A DNA stretch of 64,000 bases from Nitrospirillum pindoramense (GTDB taxonomy: Bacteria > Pseudomonadota > Alphaproteobacteria > Azospirillales > Azospirillaceae): positions 124,001-188,000 of the forward strand of contig NZ_VITR01000008.1 of the NCBI RefSeq assembly GCF_007827955.1, written 5' to 3'. Of the stretch, positions 34,768 to 43,801 are shown piece after piece. The notes under the pieces were generated by a model. It made no database searches. It saw nothing but the letters and a program-made list of their open reading frames with translations, and was not told the DNA's origin. Position numbers and translations under genes: made by a program. How positions within the stretch are numbered: the stretch's first letter is position 1; the number at the start of each line of letters is the position of its first letter.

Positions 34768-36104
34768 CAGGACAGCCGCAGGCGGGGCGTCAGCATGAGG
34801 CAGAGGAGCGCGCCGAGGGACGGCATGACCGCCATCGGCACGATCAGGGCCAGGGCGGAAACGACGGCCTGACGGTCACCCGCCCGCCACACCAGGATCT
34901 CGCTGACCACCAGGATGGCGATGGCGCATCCCACCTTGATGCACAAGGTCAGCAGCCCGAACACCTGCGTGGGCGCCAGGTGCCGGCCGGACAGGGCGGG
35001 CGACGCGGCGCAGGCCCCGGCGGCGGCCCAGAGCAGCATGCTCAACCCCCCGAGGCCCGCCCCCAGCAGAAGGGCGGCGGCGGCCGTCAGGACCAGGCTG
35101 TGCGCGCCGAACAGCAGGAAGGTCAGGGCCCCGGTGATGGCCATGGCACCGGAGGCGCGGAAGGCCGACGACGGCGTGGTGCGCTCCACCACCGTGGTCC
35201 AAAGCGGCTGGCCCGCCAAGCCGCCCAGGGCAACGCAGGCCATGACCGTTCCCCGCGCCAGGGAGGAGGTCAGGACCGTGGCGGCGAAGTAGGGCTCCAG
35301 CCGGGTGAACACCGACGCGCAGGCCGCGAGACCACATTCGGCGGCCAAAACGCTGATCAAGCCCATGGGCAGGCGCACCGGCAATGACGGACGCCGCATC
35401 GTCCCCTCTGGGGACCGCGGCGTCTCCGCGCCCGCTGTCCCACCCCGCGCCGCGCGCCAGAACCAGCCGGCACTCACCATGCCGAGGCTCCACAATACCA
35501 AGGCGAAGACGGTGAAGGCCCGCGCCTTGTCCGTGGCGCTGCCGGCCAGCAGCAAGGGCGCGGTCACCGCGATGGACAGGGTGGCCAAGCCGGCACCGAC
35601 GAAGCGCAAGGCGGACACGTTGGTGCGTAGCCTGTCGCTGGCGATCATGCCCAGGACGGCGTTCTGCGGCACGTCGTACAGGGCGTAGGCCAGGCGGAAC
35701 ACCAGCCCGGTCACCAGGGCGTAGACCAGGCGCCATGCCTCCGGCACCAGGCCCGTGGCCAGGAACAGCAGCAGGGCCGCCCCCGCCAGGATGCTGCCCG
35801 CGAAGTGCAGGCGGGCGGCGGCGGATATGGTTCCCGCCAACCGGCGCAGCAGGTGTCCCATCACCATGTCAGTGGCGCCGTTGATCACCAGCGACAACGC
35901 AAGGACCACGCCCATGGCGCGCGGCGGCAGACCGCATGCCTCGGTCAGGAAGTAGGCGAACAGCAGTTCGCTGCTGTACCAGACCAGGCTTTTGCCGTAA
36001 TGGCCGACGCCATAGGCCCGCCACAGGGGCGTCCGCCATAGCGCCGCCCATCCCCCGCTCCAGGCTATCCCCCCGCCGGCCATCGGCCATGCCCCCAGCA
36101 TCAT
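34767..36104 (-). CDS. GPH/MelB-type sugar-cation symporter (MFS)
   Basis: A 445-aa inner-membrane protein with about 12 hydrophobic segments. Features of the glycoside-pentoside-hexuronide branch are the early YGVGHYGKSLVW segment, NGATDMVMGHLLRR in the TM2-TM3 region and YDVPQNAVLG in the middle. It would import the disaccharide or monosaccharide released by the exported GH2 encoded downstream. It is preceded by the ROK regulator gene (69-nt gap). Confidence 0.82.
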   Translation of the reverse strand: MMLGAWPMAGGGIAWSGGWAALWRTPLWRAYGVGHYGKSLVWYSSELLFAYFLTEACGLPPRAMGVVLALSLVINGATDMVMGHLLRRLAGTISAAARLHFAGSILAGAALLLFLATGLVPEAWRLVYALVTGLVFRLAYALYDVPQNAVLGMIASDRLRTNVSALRFVGAGLATLSIAVTAPLLLAGSATDKARAFTVFALVLWSLGMVSAGWFWRAARGGTAGAETPRSPEGTMRRPSLPVRLPMGLISVLAAECGLAACASVFTRLEPYFAATVLTSSLARGTVMACVALGGLAGQPLWTTVVERTTPSSAFRASGAMAITGALTFLLFGAHSLVLTAAAALLLGAGLGGLSMLLWAAAGACAASPALSGRHLAPTQVFGLLTLCIKVGCAIAILVVSEILVWRAGDRQAVVSALALIVPMAVMPSLGALLCLMLTPRLRLS

Positions 36105-36173
36105 TCCGCCGGCACACTATCCCCGCCAGGTTACAGCGGTGTGTCGGGCGCTTCCCACGGCATGGGGGACTGC

Positions 36174-37337
36174 TCACACAAAAAAGGCGTTGCGCAACGG
36201 CGTGACGGCGGCCCCCAGGGCCACGGGATCGCCCGGCGCCTCCGCCACGACCACCTTGGGCGAGGGCGGAGGCCGGTCCCGGCGATGGTTCTGCTGCGGC
36301 ACGACGATCTGGTCGACCAGGGCCTGGGCGATGGACGGCGGCAGGCGGCCACCGATGACGACCATGCCGGGATCGATGCTGTAGGCCAACAGGCCGCACA
36401 GCACGCCAAAGGAATGCTTGGCATGGTCCAGCCATTGCGAGACGCCAGGCCAACTGATGTCGATGGTCTGCACCATGTCCTCCACCGTGGCGAAGGCATG
36501 GCCATGCTCCTTCAGGCAGGTCTGCAGCAGATCGAGGTTGGTGTAGGTGACGCCCGCCAGGGTCCAGACGCCGCCGAACTCCCCGGCGTTGCCGTGCTGG
36601 CCGCGAAAGGGCTTGCCATCGGCGATGATGCCGCCGCCAAAGCCGTTGGTCAGGTGCAGATAGGCGAAATTCCGGCAGCGGCGGCCGACACCGAACAGGT
36701 TCTCGCCTATGGCGGCCACCGTGCCGTCATTGTCCACCCGCACCGGAAGACGCAGCGCCTCCTCCAGGATGGGCTCGATCTCCACCAGCGCCCAATCGTC
36801 CAGATAGACCGGCGGATTGAACAGCTGCCCCTGCCCGACATAGAAGCCGGAGATGCCCACCCCCATGCCGACCAGGCGACGGGGATCGATTCCAGCCTCG
36901 TCCGTCAATTCGCGCATGAAGGCGCGCAGCTTCTCCAGCACCACCGGCCGCGCCATGGTGGGCATGGCGGCCCGCCGCTGGCCGCGCACCGTGCCGGCGA
37001 AATCCATGAGGGTCATGGACAGGGCATCGCCCAGCATGGACACGCCCAGGGCATAGGCGAAATCCGGATTCAGGCTGACATGGACGCTGGGATGACCCGG
37101 CCGGTCCGCCTGCCGGGCGGACAAGCGCACCAGGCCATCCTGGTGAAAGCCCTGCAGCAACCGCGTCACCGTGGGCTGCGACAGATCCAGCGAGCGGGTC
37201 AGTTCCGCCTGGCTGAGCCCCCCGCTTTTGAACACCAGGTCAAGCAGGCGCCGCCCACCGTCGCTGACCGGGCGGGCGACGGAGACGACGGGCAAAGCGG
37301 GGTCGAGATCGGAAAACGTCTGCATGTAAACAGGCAA
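36174..37337 (-). CDS. ROK-family transcriptional repressor (second)
   Basis: A 387-aa winged-helix (about residues 25-85, GGLSQAELTRSLDLSQPTVTR) plus ROK-domain regulator. The frame begins at a TTG (37337); an in-frame ATG follows at 37325 and either could start it. The ROK zinc motif CxCGxxGCxE is missing, as in the other two regulators here. It heads ROK-GPH symporter-GH2 and diverges from a TonB receptor, with a 17-bp palindrome between them, so it probably controls both directions. Confidence 0.85.
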   Translation of the reverse strand: MPVYMQTFSDLDPALPVVSVARPVSDGGRRLLDLVFKSGGLSQAELTRSLDLSQPTVTRLLQGFHQDGLVRLSARQADRPGHPSVHVSLNPDFAYALGVSMLGDALSMTLMDFAGTVRGQRRAAMPTMARPVVLEKLRAFMRELTDEAGIDPRRLVGMGVGISGFYVGQGQLFNPPVYLDDWALVEIEPILEEALRLPVRVDNDGTVAAIGENLFGVGRRCRNFAYLHLTNGFGGGIIADGKPFRGQHGNAGEFGGVWTLAGVTYTNLDLLQTCLKEHGHAFATVEDMVQTIDISWPGVSQWLDHAKHSFGVLCGLLAYSIDPGMVVIGGRLPPSIAQALVDQIVVPQQNHRRDRPPPSPKVVVAEAPGDPVALGAAVTPLRNAFFV

Positions 37338-37409
37338 CCGCGGCAGGAGAGGACCGCCTCATAGAGACATAAGCGCGCGCCGTCATCAAGGCGTCATACA
37401 TTCTGTATA

Positions 37410-37426
37410 GTATGCATGCTGCATAC
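37410..37426. promoter_or_regulatory. ROK operator candidate: perfect 7-3-7 palindrome
   Basis: GTATGCA - TGC - TGCATAC is a perfect 7-bp inverted repeat with a 3-nt spacer. CATACATT repeats flank it (37395-37402 and 37422-37429). It lies in the 160-nt region between the divergent ROK gene and TonB receptor gene. For the receptor, AGGGGA stands 5 nt before the ATG at 37498. Confidence 0.6.
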
Positions 37427-37497
37427 ATTACAGCGCCGAGCGCGGCCATGGGGGCCAGCCCCATGGTTCAAAGGCCGGAACAGGCCAGGGGAAAGAA

Positions 37498-40311
37498 ATG
37501 AGGTTGGGGATCATGCTCTGTGATGGTCGGCGCAAGCGCGCCTTGATGGGAACCGCGTTGTCCTGGGGGCTGCTGCAGGCGGTGACGGCCTGGGCGCAAC
37601 CGGCGGACACGCCAACGGGGGCGACACCGGCGGCCGCGGCGCCGGCCGATGCCACCGATAACGTGGAGGAGATCATCGTCACCGGCGTTCGGCGATCGAA
37701 CGCCAAGGCGATCGACACCAAGCTGAACACCCCTGGCGTCACCGACGTCATCAGCGCCGACGACGCCCAGGCCCTGCCGGACCGCACCATCGTCGAGGCG
37801 CTGCGGCGCGTGCCCGGCCTGTCCGTCCTGCCGGCCACCGACAACGAACACCCGCGCGACGAGGCGGCGACGCCCGTCATCCGCGGCCTGGGCCCCGCGT
37901 ACAACAACGTGACCATCGACGGTGTGCCCATCGCCAGCCCCGGCACGCCCAACGGCAACCTGGGCTCCATGGGGCGCGGCGTGCGGCTGGACATCCTGCC
38001 CACCTCCATGATCAGCGAACTGCAGGTGACCAAGACCTTCACCGCGGATCTCGACCCCAACGCCGTGGGTGGCGCCATCAACCTGAAGACGCGCAGCGCC
38101 TTCGACAATGGCGGCCGTCCCTTCTTCACGGCAGAGGGCGCGCTGGGCATGGCCAACGACCACGGCCAGCCGCGCAGCCAGGACCCGCTGGGCCGGCGCA
38201 TCAGCGGCACGGGCAGCATGACCTTCGGCCCCGACCACATGTTCGGCGTGGTGGTGTCGGCCAATTACCAGAAGCTGGACAGCTTCACCGACACCCACAT
38301 GACGACGGACACGGTCCATTACAACTTCTACAACAGCGCCGGCGTCCTGCAGAAAAACAACAACCTGGGCAACGGCATCGCCGTGCCGCAGCAGGACAAG
38401 TACTGGTACGTGGAAGACAGCCGCCAGCGCGTGGGCGCCACCACCAAGCTGGAAGCGCAGCCCACGGACACGCTTTATGGCTTCCTGACGCTGGGCCATT
38501 ACCGCTTCGTCGATACCATGGAACGGAACGAGGTCATCCTCGATCCGCGCAACACCGGCACCGTGTTCAATCAGACGCCCACCTCGGGCAGCTATCCCGG
38601 CGGCGACGTTGAGGTCGGGTTCGAGCATTCCAACATCATCACCACCACCAACCTGGCGCAAGCGGGGCTGGACTGGCGGCCGGCCAACAACCAGGTGCTG
38701 TCGGTGCGCGGCGACATTTCGCGGTCGACCTACCGCGAGCCGTTCGACATGGTGAAGTACATGACCGGGTTGAGCTATCCCGCCCCCGGTTCCGCCGGCG
38801 CCATCAGCGCCAACGCGGCCAAGCCCGCCTATGGCTTTACCTACGACACCAGCCAGTTGAACCAGCAGTTCGCCATGGCGCCCAGCGCCTATTACAACCT
38901 GTCGAACTACAGCGGGCTGTACTGGCGCAACGCCAAGCGCTCGGCCGATGACGACATCAAGAACACCCGGGCCGACTACCGCTACAACATGGGCCCCAAG
39001 GACCAGGGCCTGGGCTTCGCCGTGGGCGCCAGCTTCACCGACGACCGCCCCGACTACAACGTCTGGCGTAATGATTGGGAGCCGAACAACACCGCCGGCA
39101 GCCTGTTGCTGATCAACGCCGCCGGCCCGGCCGGGGCGCCGATGAAATATTCCCAGGGCCTGAACCTGTTGACCATCGACCCGGCCAAGGCCTGGGCCGC
39201 GTTCAACGCGAACCCGTCCTGGTTCAACCTGACGGACCAGTCGTCCTTCAACAACCAGGACAACTTCAAGCACACGGAACAGACGGTGGGCGCCTATGCC
39301 ACCGTCGCCTACGCCTTGGACGATTTCCACGCCCAAGTGGGTCTGCACAACGACAGCACGGACCAGGACACCATCAGCCGGGCCAAGATCTCCGGCGCGT
39401 GGACGGACCTGAAGACCAGTTCCAGCTACGATTACCTGCTGCCCTCCGCCCTGGCCAGCTACGACATCACCCGTGACATGGACGTCCGCGTGGGCGCCAG
39501 CCAGACCATCGGCCGGCCCAGCTATGACAGCTACGCCGCCCGCACCTCCATCAGCTTCACCAACGCCTCCGACCTGGGCAACCCCAACGCCACCGGCGTG
39601 TCCGTCACCATCGGCAACCCCAACATCAAGCCGCGCCTGTCCACCAACGTCGATCTGGCCTTCGACTACAAGCTGCCTAACGAGGGCGGCGGCCTGCTGT
39701 CGCTGGCCTTGTTCAACAAGGACATCAAGGACGAGATCTTCACGGCCAGCTCCATCGGCTACACCTACCAGGGTGTGACCTACAGCAACGCCGTGGTCTC
39801 CACCCCGCAGAACGCCAGCAACGCCTCCATCCGGGGCGTGGAGTTGAACGCCATCGTCAATTCGCTGGAATGGATCCATCCGTGGCTGCGCGACTTCGGC
39901 GTCAGCGGCAACTGGTCGTTCATGCAAGGCGAGCTGTCGGTGGTGCAGTCCAGCGGCGCCACCCGCACCTTGAGCCGCCTAGTGGGCCAACCCAACCAGA
40001 CGCGCAACGTCCAGGTGTTCTACAGCGATAGCGATTTCGAGGTCCGCCTGGCCTACAACCGCCAGGGCAAGGCCCTGCGCTCCATCGTTCCCGACATCGC
40101 CTGGCAGGATCTCTACTGGGCCCCGCGTGAGCAGCTGGACTTGCAGGCCAGCTACAAGGTGCGCGACAGCGTGACCGTGTTCGGCGAGGCCAGCAACCTG
40201 ACCCACAGCCGCCTGACCAGCCTGGTGGGCCCCAACCAGAACCTGCTGAAGGACAGCTACTCCGTCCCCACGGTGTTCTGGGTGGGGGTGCGGTTCACGC
40301 CCGACCTGTGA
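37498..40311 (+). CDS. TonB-dependent receptor (937 aa), galactoside/GH2-associated
   Basis: Outer-membrane transporter. A signal peptide ends at AWA (about residue 33), with the TonB-box region EEIIVTGVRR near residue 57, a plug with TIDGVPI, and a barrel that ends in FWVGVRFTPDL. A well-placed AGGGGA fixes the start. It diverges from ROK-GPH-GH2 and probably imports the oligosaccharide that the Tat-exported GH2 then cuts in the periplasm. A strong stem-loop separates it from the phospholipase gene. Confidence 0.9.
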   Translation: MRLGIMLCDGRRKRALMGTALSWGLLQAVTAWAQPADTPTGATPAAAAPADATDNVEEIIVTGVRRSNAKAIDTKLNTPGVTDVISADDAQALPDRTIVEALRRVPGLSVLPATDNEHPRDEAATPVIRGLGPAYNNVTIDGVPIASPGTPNGNLGSMGRGVRLDILPTSMISELQVTKTFTADLDPNAVGGAINLKTRSAFDNGGRPFFTAEGALGMANDHGQPRSQDPLGRRISGTGSMTFGPDHMFGVVVSANYQKLDSFTDTHMTTDTVHYNFYNSAGVLQKNNNLGNGIAVPQQDKYWYVEDSRQRVGATTKLEAQPTDTLYGFLTLGHYRFVDTMERNEVILDPRNTGTVFNQTPTSGSYPGGDVEVGFEHSNIITTTNLAQAGLDWRPANNQVLSVRGDISRSTYREPFDMVKYMTGLSYPAPGSAGAISANAAKPAYGFTYDTSQLNQQFAMAPSAYYNLSNYSGLYWRNAKRSADDDIKNTRADYRYNMGPKDQGLGFAVGASFTDDRPDYNVWRNDWEPNNTAGSLLLINAAGPAGAPMKYSQGLNLLTIDPAKAWAAFNANPSWFNLTDQSSFNNQDNFKHTEQTVGAYATVAYALDDFHAQVGLHNDSTDQDTISRAKISGAWTDLKTSSSYDYLLPSALASYDITRDMDVRVGASQTIGRPSYDSYAARTSISFTNASDLGNPNATGVSVTIGNPNIKPRLSTNVDLAFDYKLPNEGGGLLSLALFNKDIKDEIFTASSIGYTYQGVTYSNAVVSTPQNASNASIRGVELNAIVNSLEWIHPWLRDFGVSGNWSFMQGELSVVQSSGATRTLSRLVGQPNQTRNVQVFYSDSDFEVRLAYNRQGKALRSIVPDIAWQDLYWAPREQLDLQASYKVRDSVTVFGEASNLTHSRLTSLVGPNQNLLKDSYSVPTVFWVGVRFTPDL

Positions 40312-40320
40312 TCGTCCATT

Positions 40321-40349
40321 ATCCCCGGGGGGGCTCGCCCCCCGGGGAT
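40321..40349 (+). terminator. Terminator between TonB receptor and phospholipase
   Basis: A 12-bp stem (40321-40332 with 40338-40349; core CCCCGGGGGG) around a 5-nt loop starts 9 nt past the receptor stop. It is followed by CTTCCCCTTTT, an imperfect T-rich tract. A rho-independent terminator or strong attenuator is likely. Confidence 0.7.
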
Positions 40350-40377
40350 TCTTCCCCTTTTCGACGCGAGATTTCCC

Positions 40378-42453
40378 GTGCGGCCCACCCGACGCCACCT
40401 TCTCTCCGCCGCTGGCGCCGCCGCCCTGCTGGCGCCCATCCACCGCGCCCTGGCCCTGTCCCCGCCGGCTGGCAGCGGCAGCCTGGCGGACATCCGCCAT
40501 GTCGTCATCCTGATGCAGGAAAACCGGTCTTTCGACCATTACTTCGGCACGCTGCGCGGCGTACGGGGCTTTCATGACCGGGCGACGGCACCCGGTAGCA
40601 ATGGCGACATCTGGCGCCAGGCGGACGGCAAGGGTGGCCATGTGCGCCCCTTCCCCCTGGATGGGGCCTCGACCGCCGCGCAGAACATCGCCTCACTGCC
40701 CCATTCCTGGGTGGACGGGCACGCCGCCTGGAATGGCGGTCGCAACGACAATTGGGTGCCGGCCAAGGGCGCGCTGACCATGGCGCATTACACCCGCGCC
40801 GACATCCCCTTCCACTGCGCGCTGGCCGACGCCTTCACCATCTGCGACGCCTTCTTCTGCTCCACCCCCAGCGCCACCAATCCCAACCGCATCCATCTCA
40901 TGACCGGCACCACCGACCCCTTGGGCTTGGCGGGCGGCCCGGTGCTGAAGCAGCCTGCGGAGGGGCCGGACTTCCAGCCTCTGAACGGTCCGGCCTTTTC
41001 CTGGACCACCTATCCCGAGCGCTTGGAGAAGGCCGGCATCTCCTGGTGTGTGTACCAGGGGGTGGACGCGGACGGTCCCTTCACCATCGATGTCCAGGAC
41101 ATGATCCGGCCCCGCCACCGGCCGGCGGTGGATGAGAACGACGGTGTCAGCTGTTTCAACGCCCTGCGCTTTTTCGCGCAGTTCGCCCATGCCCCGGTGG
41201 GGTCGCCGCTGCACGCCAAAGCGATGACCCGCCGCCCGCCCAGCGTCTTCGCCGCCGACGCCAAGGCGGGCCGCCTGCCCGCCGTCTCCTGGCTGATGCC
41301 GCCGCACAACCATTCCGAACATCCGCGCTACGCCCCGCTGGACGGCGCCGCCTACATCGCCACGGTGCTGGAGGCGCTGACCGCCAATCCGGAGACATGG
41401 CGCCATACCGCCCTGTTCGTGCTGTATGACGAGAACGACGGGTTCTTCGACCATGTGCTGCCGCCGGCCCCGCCGACGGCGCCGGCCGGCGGCCTGTCCA
41501 ACGTGGACTTGACCGGCGCGGTCAACACCGGCGACGGACAGCCCTTCGGCCTGGGCGCCCGTGTGCCCATGATCGTCGTCTCTCCCTGGACCACCGGCGG
41601 TGCCGTCTGTTCCGAGGTGTTCGACCACACCTCCGTCCTGCGCTTCCTGGAGGCGCGGTTCGGGGTGACGGAACCCAACATCAGCCCTTGGCGCCGGGCG
41701 GTCTGCGGCGACCTGACCAGCGCCTTCGACTTCGCCCGGCCGGCTCAGCCCCCGGTGACGGCGCTGCCCGACACACGGGGCTATCGTGCCCAGGTGGAGG
41801 CGCAGGCCCACAAGCCGGACCCCACCCCCGTGCATCACAATGCGCCCCTGCCCCAGGAACCGGGGCAGCGCCCGGCGCGGCCCACGCCCTATGACCTGGC
41901 CGTGGATTTGGAGACGGGGGCGGATGGACGGCCGGCCCTGGCCTTCAGCAACCGGGGCCGGGCGGGGGCGGTCTTCCATGTGTTCGATCGGTTGGCGCCC
42001 GGCGTCAACCCCGCGCGCCACACCCTCTCCCCCGGCACCAGCCTGTCAGCCCCCCTGCCCCTGCATGACGCCCGGGGATGCGACATCCTGGTGCTGGGTC
42101 CGAACGGCTTCCTGCGCCACCTGACGGCCAGCGTCGACCTGATCGGCCGGCTGGCCCTGGCGGCGGCGGCCCAGGGCGCGGATCTGACGCTGGCCCTGGC
42201 CGTGGAAAACCACGGCGGCGACGTCCTGCATCTGCGCCTGGACGACGGCGCCTATGGCGCGGCCAGCGTGACGGCGACGGTGGCGGCCAAGGAACGGCGC
42301 CCGTTCGCCTGGCACACGGCCGCCAGCGATGGCTGGTACGACGCGACGCTGGCCCTCACGGGGGCGGGGGGGGAACTGCGCTGGCGCCTGGCTGGCCATA
42401 TCGAAACCGGTGGCATCAGCCGGTCCGATCCGGCTTGGGGGGCCTATAGCTGA
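40378..42453 (+). CDS. Phospholipase C, bacterial phosphoesterase (PLC/PlcN) family, Tat-exported
   Basis: A 691-aa enzyme that would hydrolyse phospholipid headgroups. It starts at GTG and has a twin-arginine signal (PTRRHLLSAAG). The phosphoesterase domain (about residues 38-430) shows ENRSFDHYFG (48-57) with the metal/catalytic Asn, Asp and His, and YDENDGFFDH near residue 355. Two C-terminal repeats of DUF756 type (about 480-690) are characteristic of PlcN/PlcH-like enzymes. Headgroup specificity (choline, ethanolamine, inositol) cannot be read. It is followed 59 nt later by a ROK regulator. Confidence 0.87.
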   Translation: MRPTRRHLLSAAGAAALLAPIHRALALSPPAGSGSLADIRHVVILMQENRSFDHYFGTLRGVRGFHDRATAPGSNGDIWRQADGKGGHVRPFPLDGASTAAQNIASLPHSWVDGHAAWNGGRNDNWVPAKGALTMAHYTRADIPFHCALADAFTICDAFFCSTPSATNPNRIHLMTGTTDPLGLAGGPVLKQPAEGPDFQPLNGPAFSWTTYPERLEKAGISWCVYQGVDADGPFTIDVQDMIRPRHRPAVDENDGVSCFNALRFFAQFAHAPVGSPLHAKAMTRRPPSVFAADAKAGRLPAVSWLMPPHNHSEHPRYAPLDGAAYIATVLEALTANPETWRHTALFVLYDENDGFFDHVLPPAPPTAPAGGLSNVDLTGAVNTGDGQPFGLGARVPMIVVSPWTTGGAVCSEVFDHTSVLRFLEARFGVTEPNISPWRRAVCGDLTSAFDFARPAQPPVTALPDTRGYRAQVEAQAHKPDPTPVHHNAPLPQEPGQRPARPTPYDLAVDLETGADGRPALAFSNRGRAGAVFHVFDRLAPGVNPARHTLSPGTSLSAPLPLHDARGCDILVLGPNGFLRHLTASVDLIGRLALAAAAQGADLTLALAVENHGGDVLHLRLDDGAYGAASVTATVAAKERRPFAWHTAASDGWYDATLALTGAGGELRWRLAGHIETGGISRSDPAWGAYS

Positions 42454-42512
42454 AAGAGGGGTGCGTCCCGCGCGTCATCCTGAGATAAGAGCGCGAGGTT
42501 ACCCCCGCGTGA

Positions 42513-43694
42513 ATGAGCAGTCTCATGGATATCGTGTCGACGCCGGCCGCCGCCGGACGGGGCGCCCCCGCAACCAGCGTCCCGGAGGGCTTCTGTTCCG
42601 CCAATGAGCGGCGCCTGCTTCGTCTCATCCGCGAAAAGGGCCCCATCTCCCGGGCCGACCTGGCCCGGGAAACCGGTCTGACCCTGCAATCCATCGTGCG
42701 GCTGGTCGCGGCCCTGATGGAGCGCGACCTGGTGGTGGGCGGTCCCAAGGTGCCGTCGGGCCCGGGACAGCCCAGCCTGCCCATCGAGATCGCCCGCGAC
42801 GCCGCCTTTTCCGTCGGCGTTTCGATTATGGACGACGCCCTGTCCGCCGTGGTGATCGACCTGTCGGGGCGCGTCAGGGCCACGCATGAGGAATTGTTCG
42901 ACACCGCCGACCGTGGCCGCGTCACCCGCCATCTGGGCAGCATACTGAAAGATCTGTCTGGCGCCGGCGGCTTCGACCGCTCCCGGCTGGTGGGCGTGGG
43001 CGTGGCCATCCCCGGCTTTTTCGTCGACAGCCGGGGAGCGGTGAACGCGCCCCTGGTCATGAACGACTGGGCGCTGACCGACCTTGAGGCCCATCTGGGC
43101 GCGGCTCTGGAACTGCCGGTGTGGATCGAAAATGACGGCAGCGCCGCGGCGGCAGGCGAAAGCGTCTATGGCGCCGGCCAGCATCACCGCAGCTTCGCCT
43201 ACATCCACATCGCCTCCGGCCTGGGCGGCGGCGTCGTGCTGGACGGCAAGCCCTGGCGGGGACGCAACGGCAACGCCGGTGAATTCACCGGCACCTTGCC
43301 GCCCTCGACCCGGCCGGACCGCCCCACCCTGCGCCTGTTGCTGGACCTGGTGAATGCCCAGCCGGGTACGGGCCGCCCCTTCCCCTCCGTCGGCGCCCTG
43401 GTCCAGGCCTTCGATCCGGAGTGGCCAGCCGTGGAGACGTGGCTGGCCCGCACGGGGGAGGGTGTGTCCGCCATCCTCTCCGCGGCCGCCGCCGTCCTCG
43501 ACCCCGACGCCATTGTCATCGGCGGTCGCATCCCGCCCGGCTTGACCCTGCGCCTGATCGAGCGGGCGCACTTCTATTCCGTGCCGGTGCGGGACCAGGA
43601 CCGACGCTTTCCCACCCTGGTGGCCTCCCGCACCGGGGGCGACAGCGCGGCGCTGGGGGCCGCCACCCTGCCCTTCCTGCATCACTTCTTTTGA
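42513..43694 (+). CDS. ROK-family transcriptional repressor (third)
   Basis: A 393-aa winged-helix (about residues 30-90, KGPISRADLARETGLT) plus ROK domain. Zn motif CxCGxxGCxE is absent. It resembles the regulator at 36174-37337 in organisation (shared NDG, GNAGEF and IGGRxPP motifs), so the two may be duplicates. It lies between the phospholipase and a TonB receptor on one strand, with a 17-bp perfect palindrome just before the receptor. A ROK protein beside a lipase is unusual and implies a sugar or sugar-phosphate inducer. Confidence 0.83.
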   Translation: MSSLMDIVSTPAAAGRGAPATSVPEGFCSANERRLLRLIREKGPISRADLARETGLTLQSIVRLVAALMERDLVVGGPKVPSGPGQPSLPIEIARDAAFSVGVSIMDDALSAVVIDLSGRVRATHEELFDTADRGRVTRHLGSILKDLSGAGGFDRSRLVGVGVAIPGFFVDSRGAVNAPLVMNDWALTDLEAHLGAALELPVWIENDGSAAAAGESVYGAGQHHRSFAYIHIASGLGGGVVLDGKPWRGRNGNAGEFTGTLPPSTRPDRPTLRLLLDLVNAQPGTGRPFPSVGALVQAFDPEWPAVETWLARTGEGVSAILSAAAAVLDPDAIVIGGRIPPGLTLRLIERAHFYSVPVRDQDRRFPTLVASRTGGDSAALGAATLPFLHHFF

Positions 43695-43750
43695 AGCCGG
43701 CCGCGCCGGAAGTCGTGTCATGGAAATATCATAAATTGACAGATAAATAG

Positions 43751-43767
43751 TAACTCATGGTGAGTTA
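43751..43767. promoter_or_regulatory. ROK operator candidate: perfect 7-3-7 palindrome
   Basis: TAACTCA - TGG - TGAGTTA is a perfect 7-bp inverted repeat with a 3-nt spacer, 34 nt before the TonB receptor start and 57 nt after the third ROK gene. A TTGACA hexamer (43736-43741) lies 9 nt upstream and could be a -35, which would put the palindrome over the promoter. No good -10 is visible. Confidence 0.6.
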
Positions 43768-43801
43768 TTTATTCCTTCGAGCCATCGGGGGAGCCACCAT
43801 C

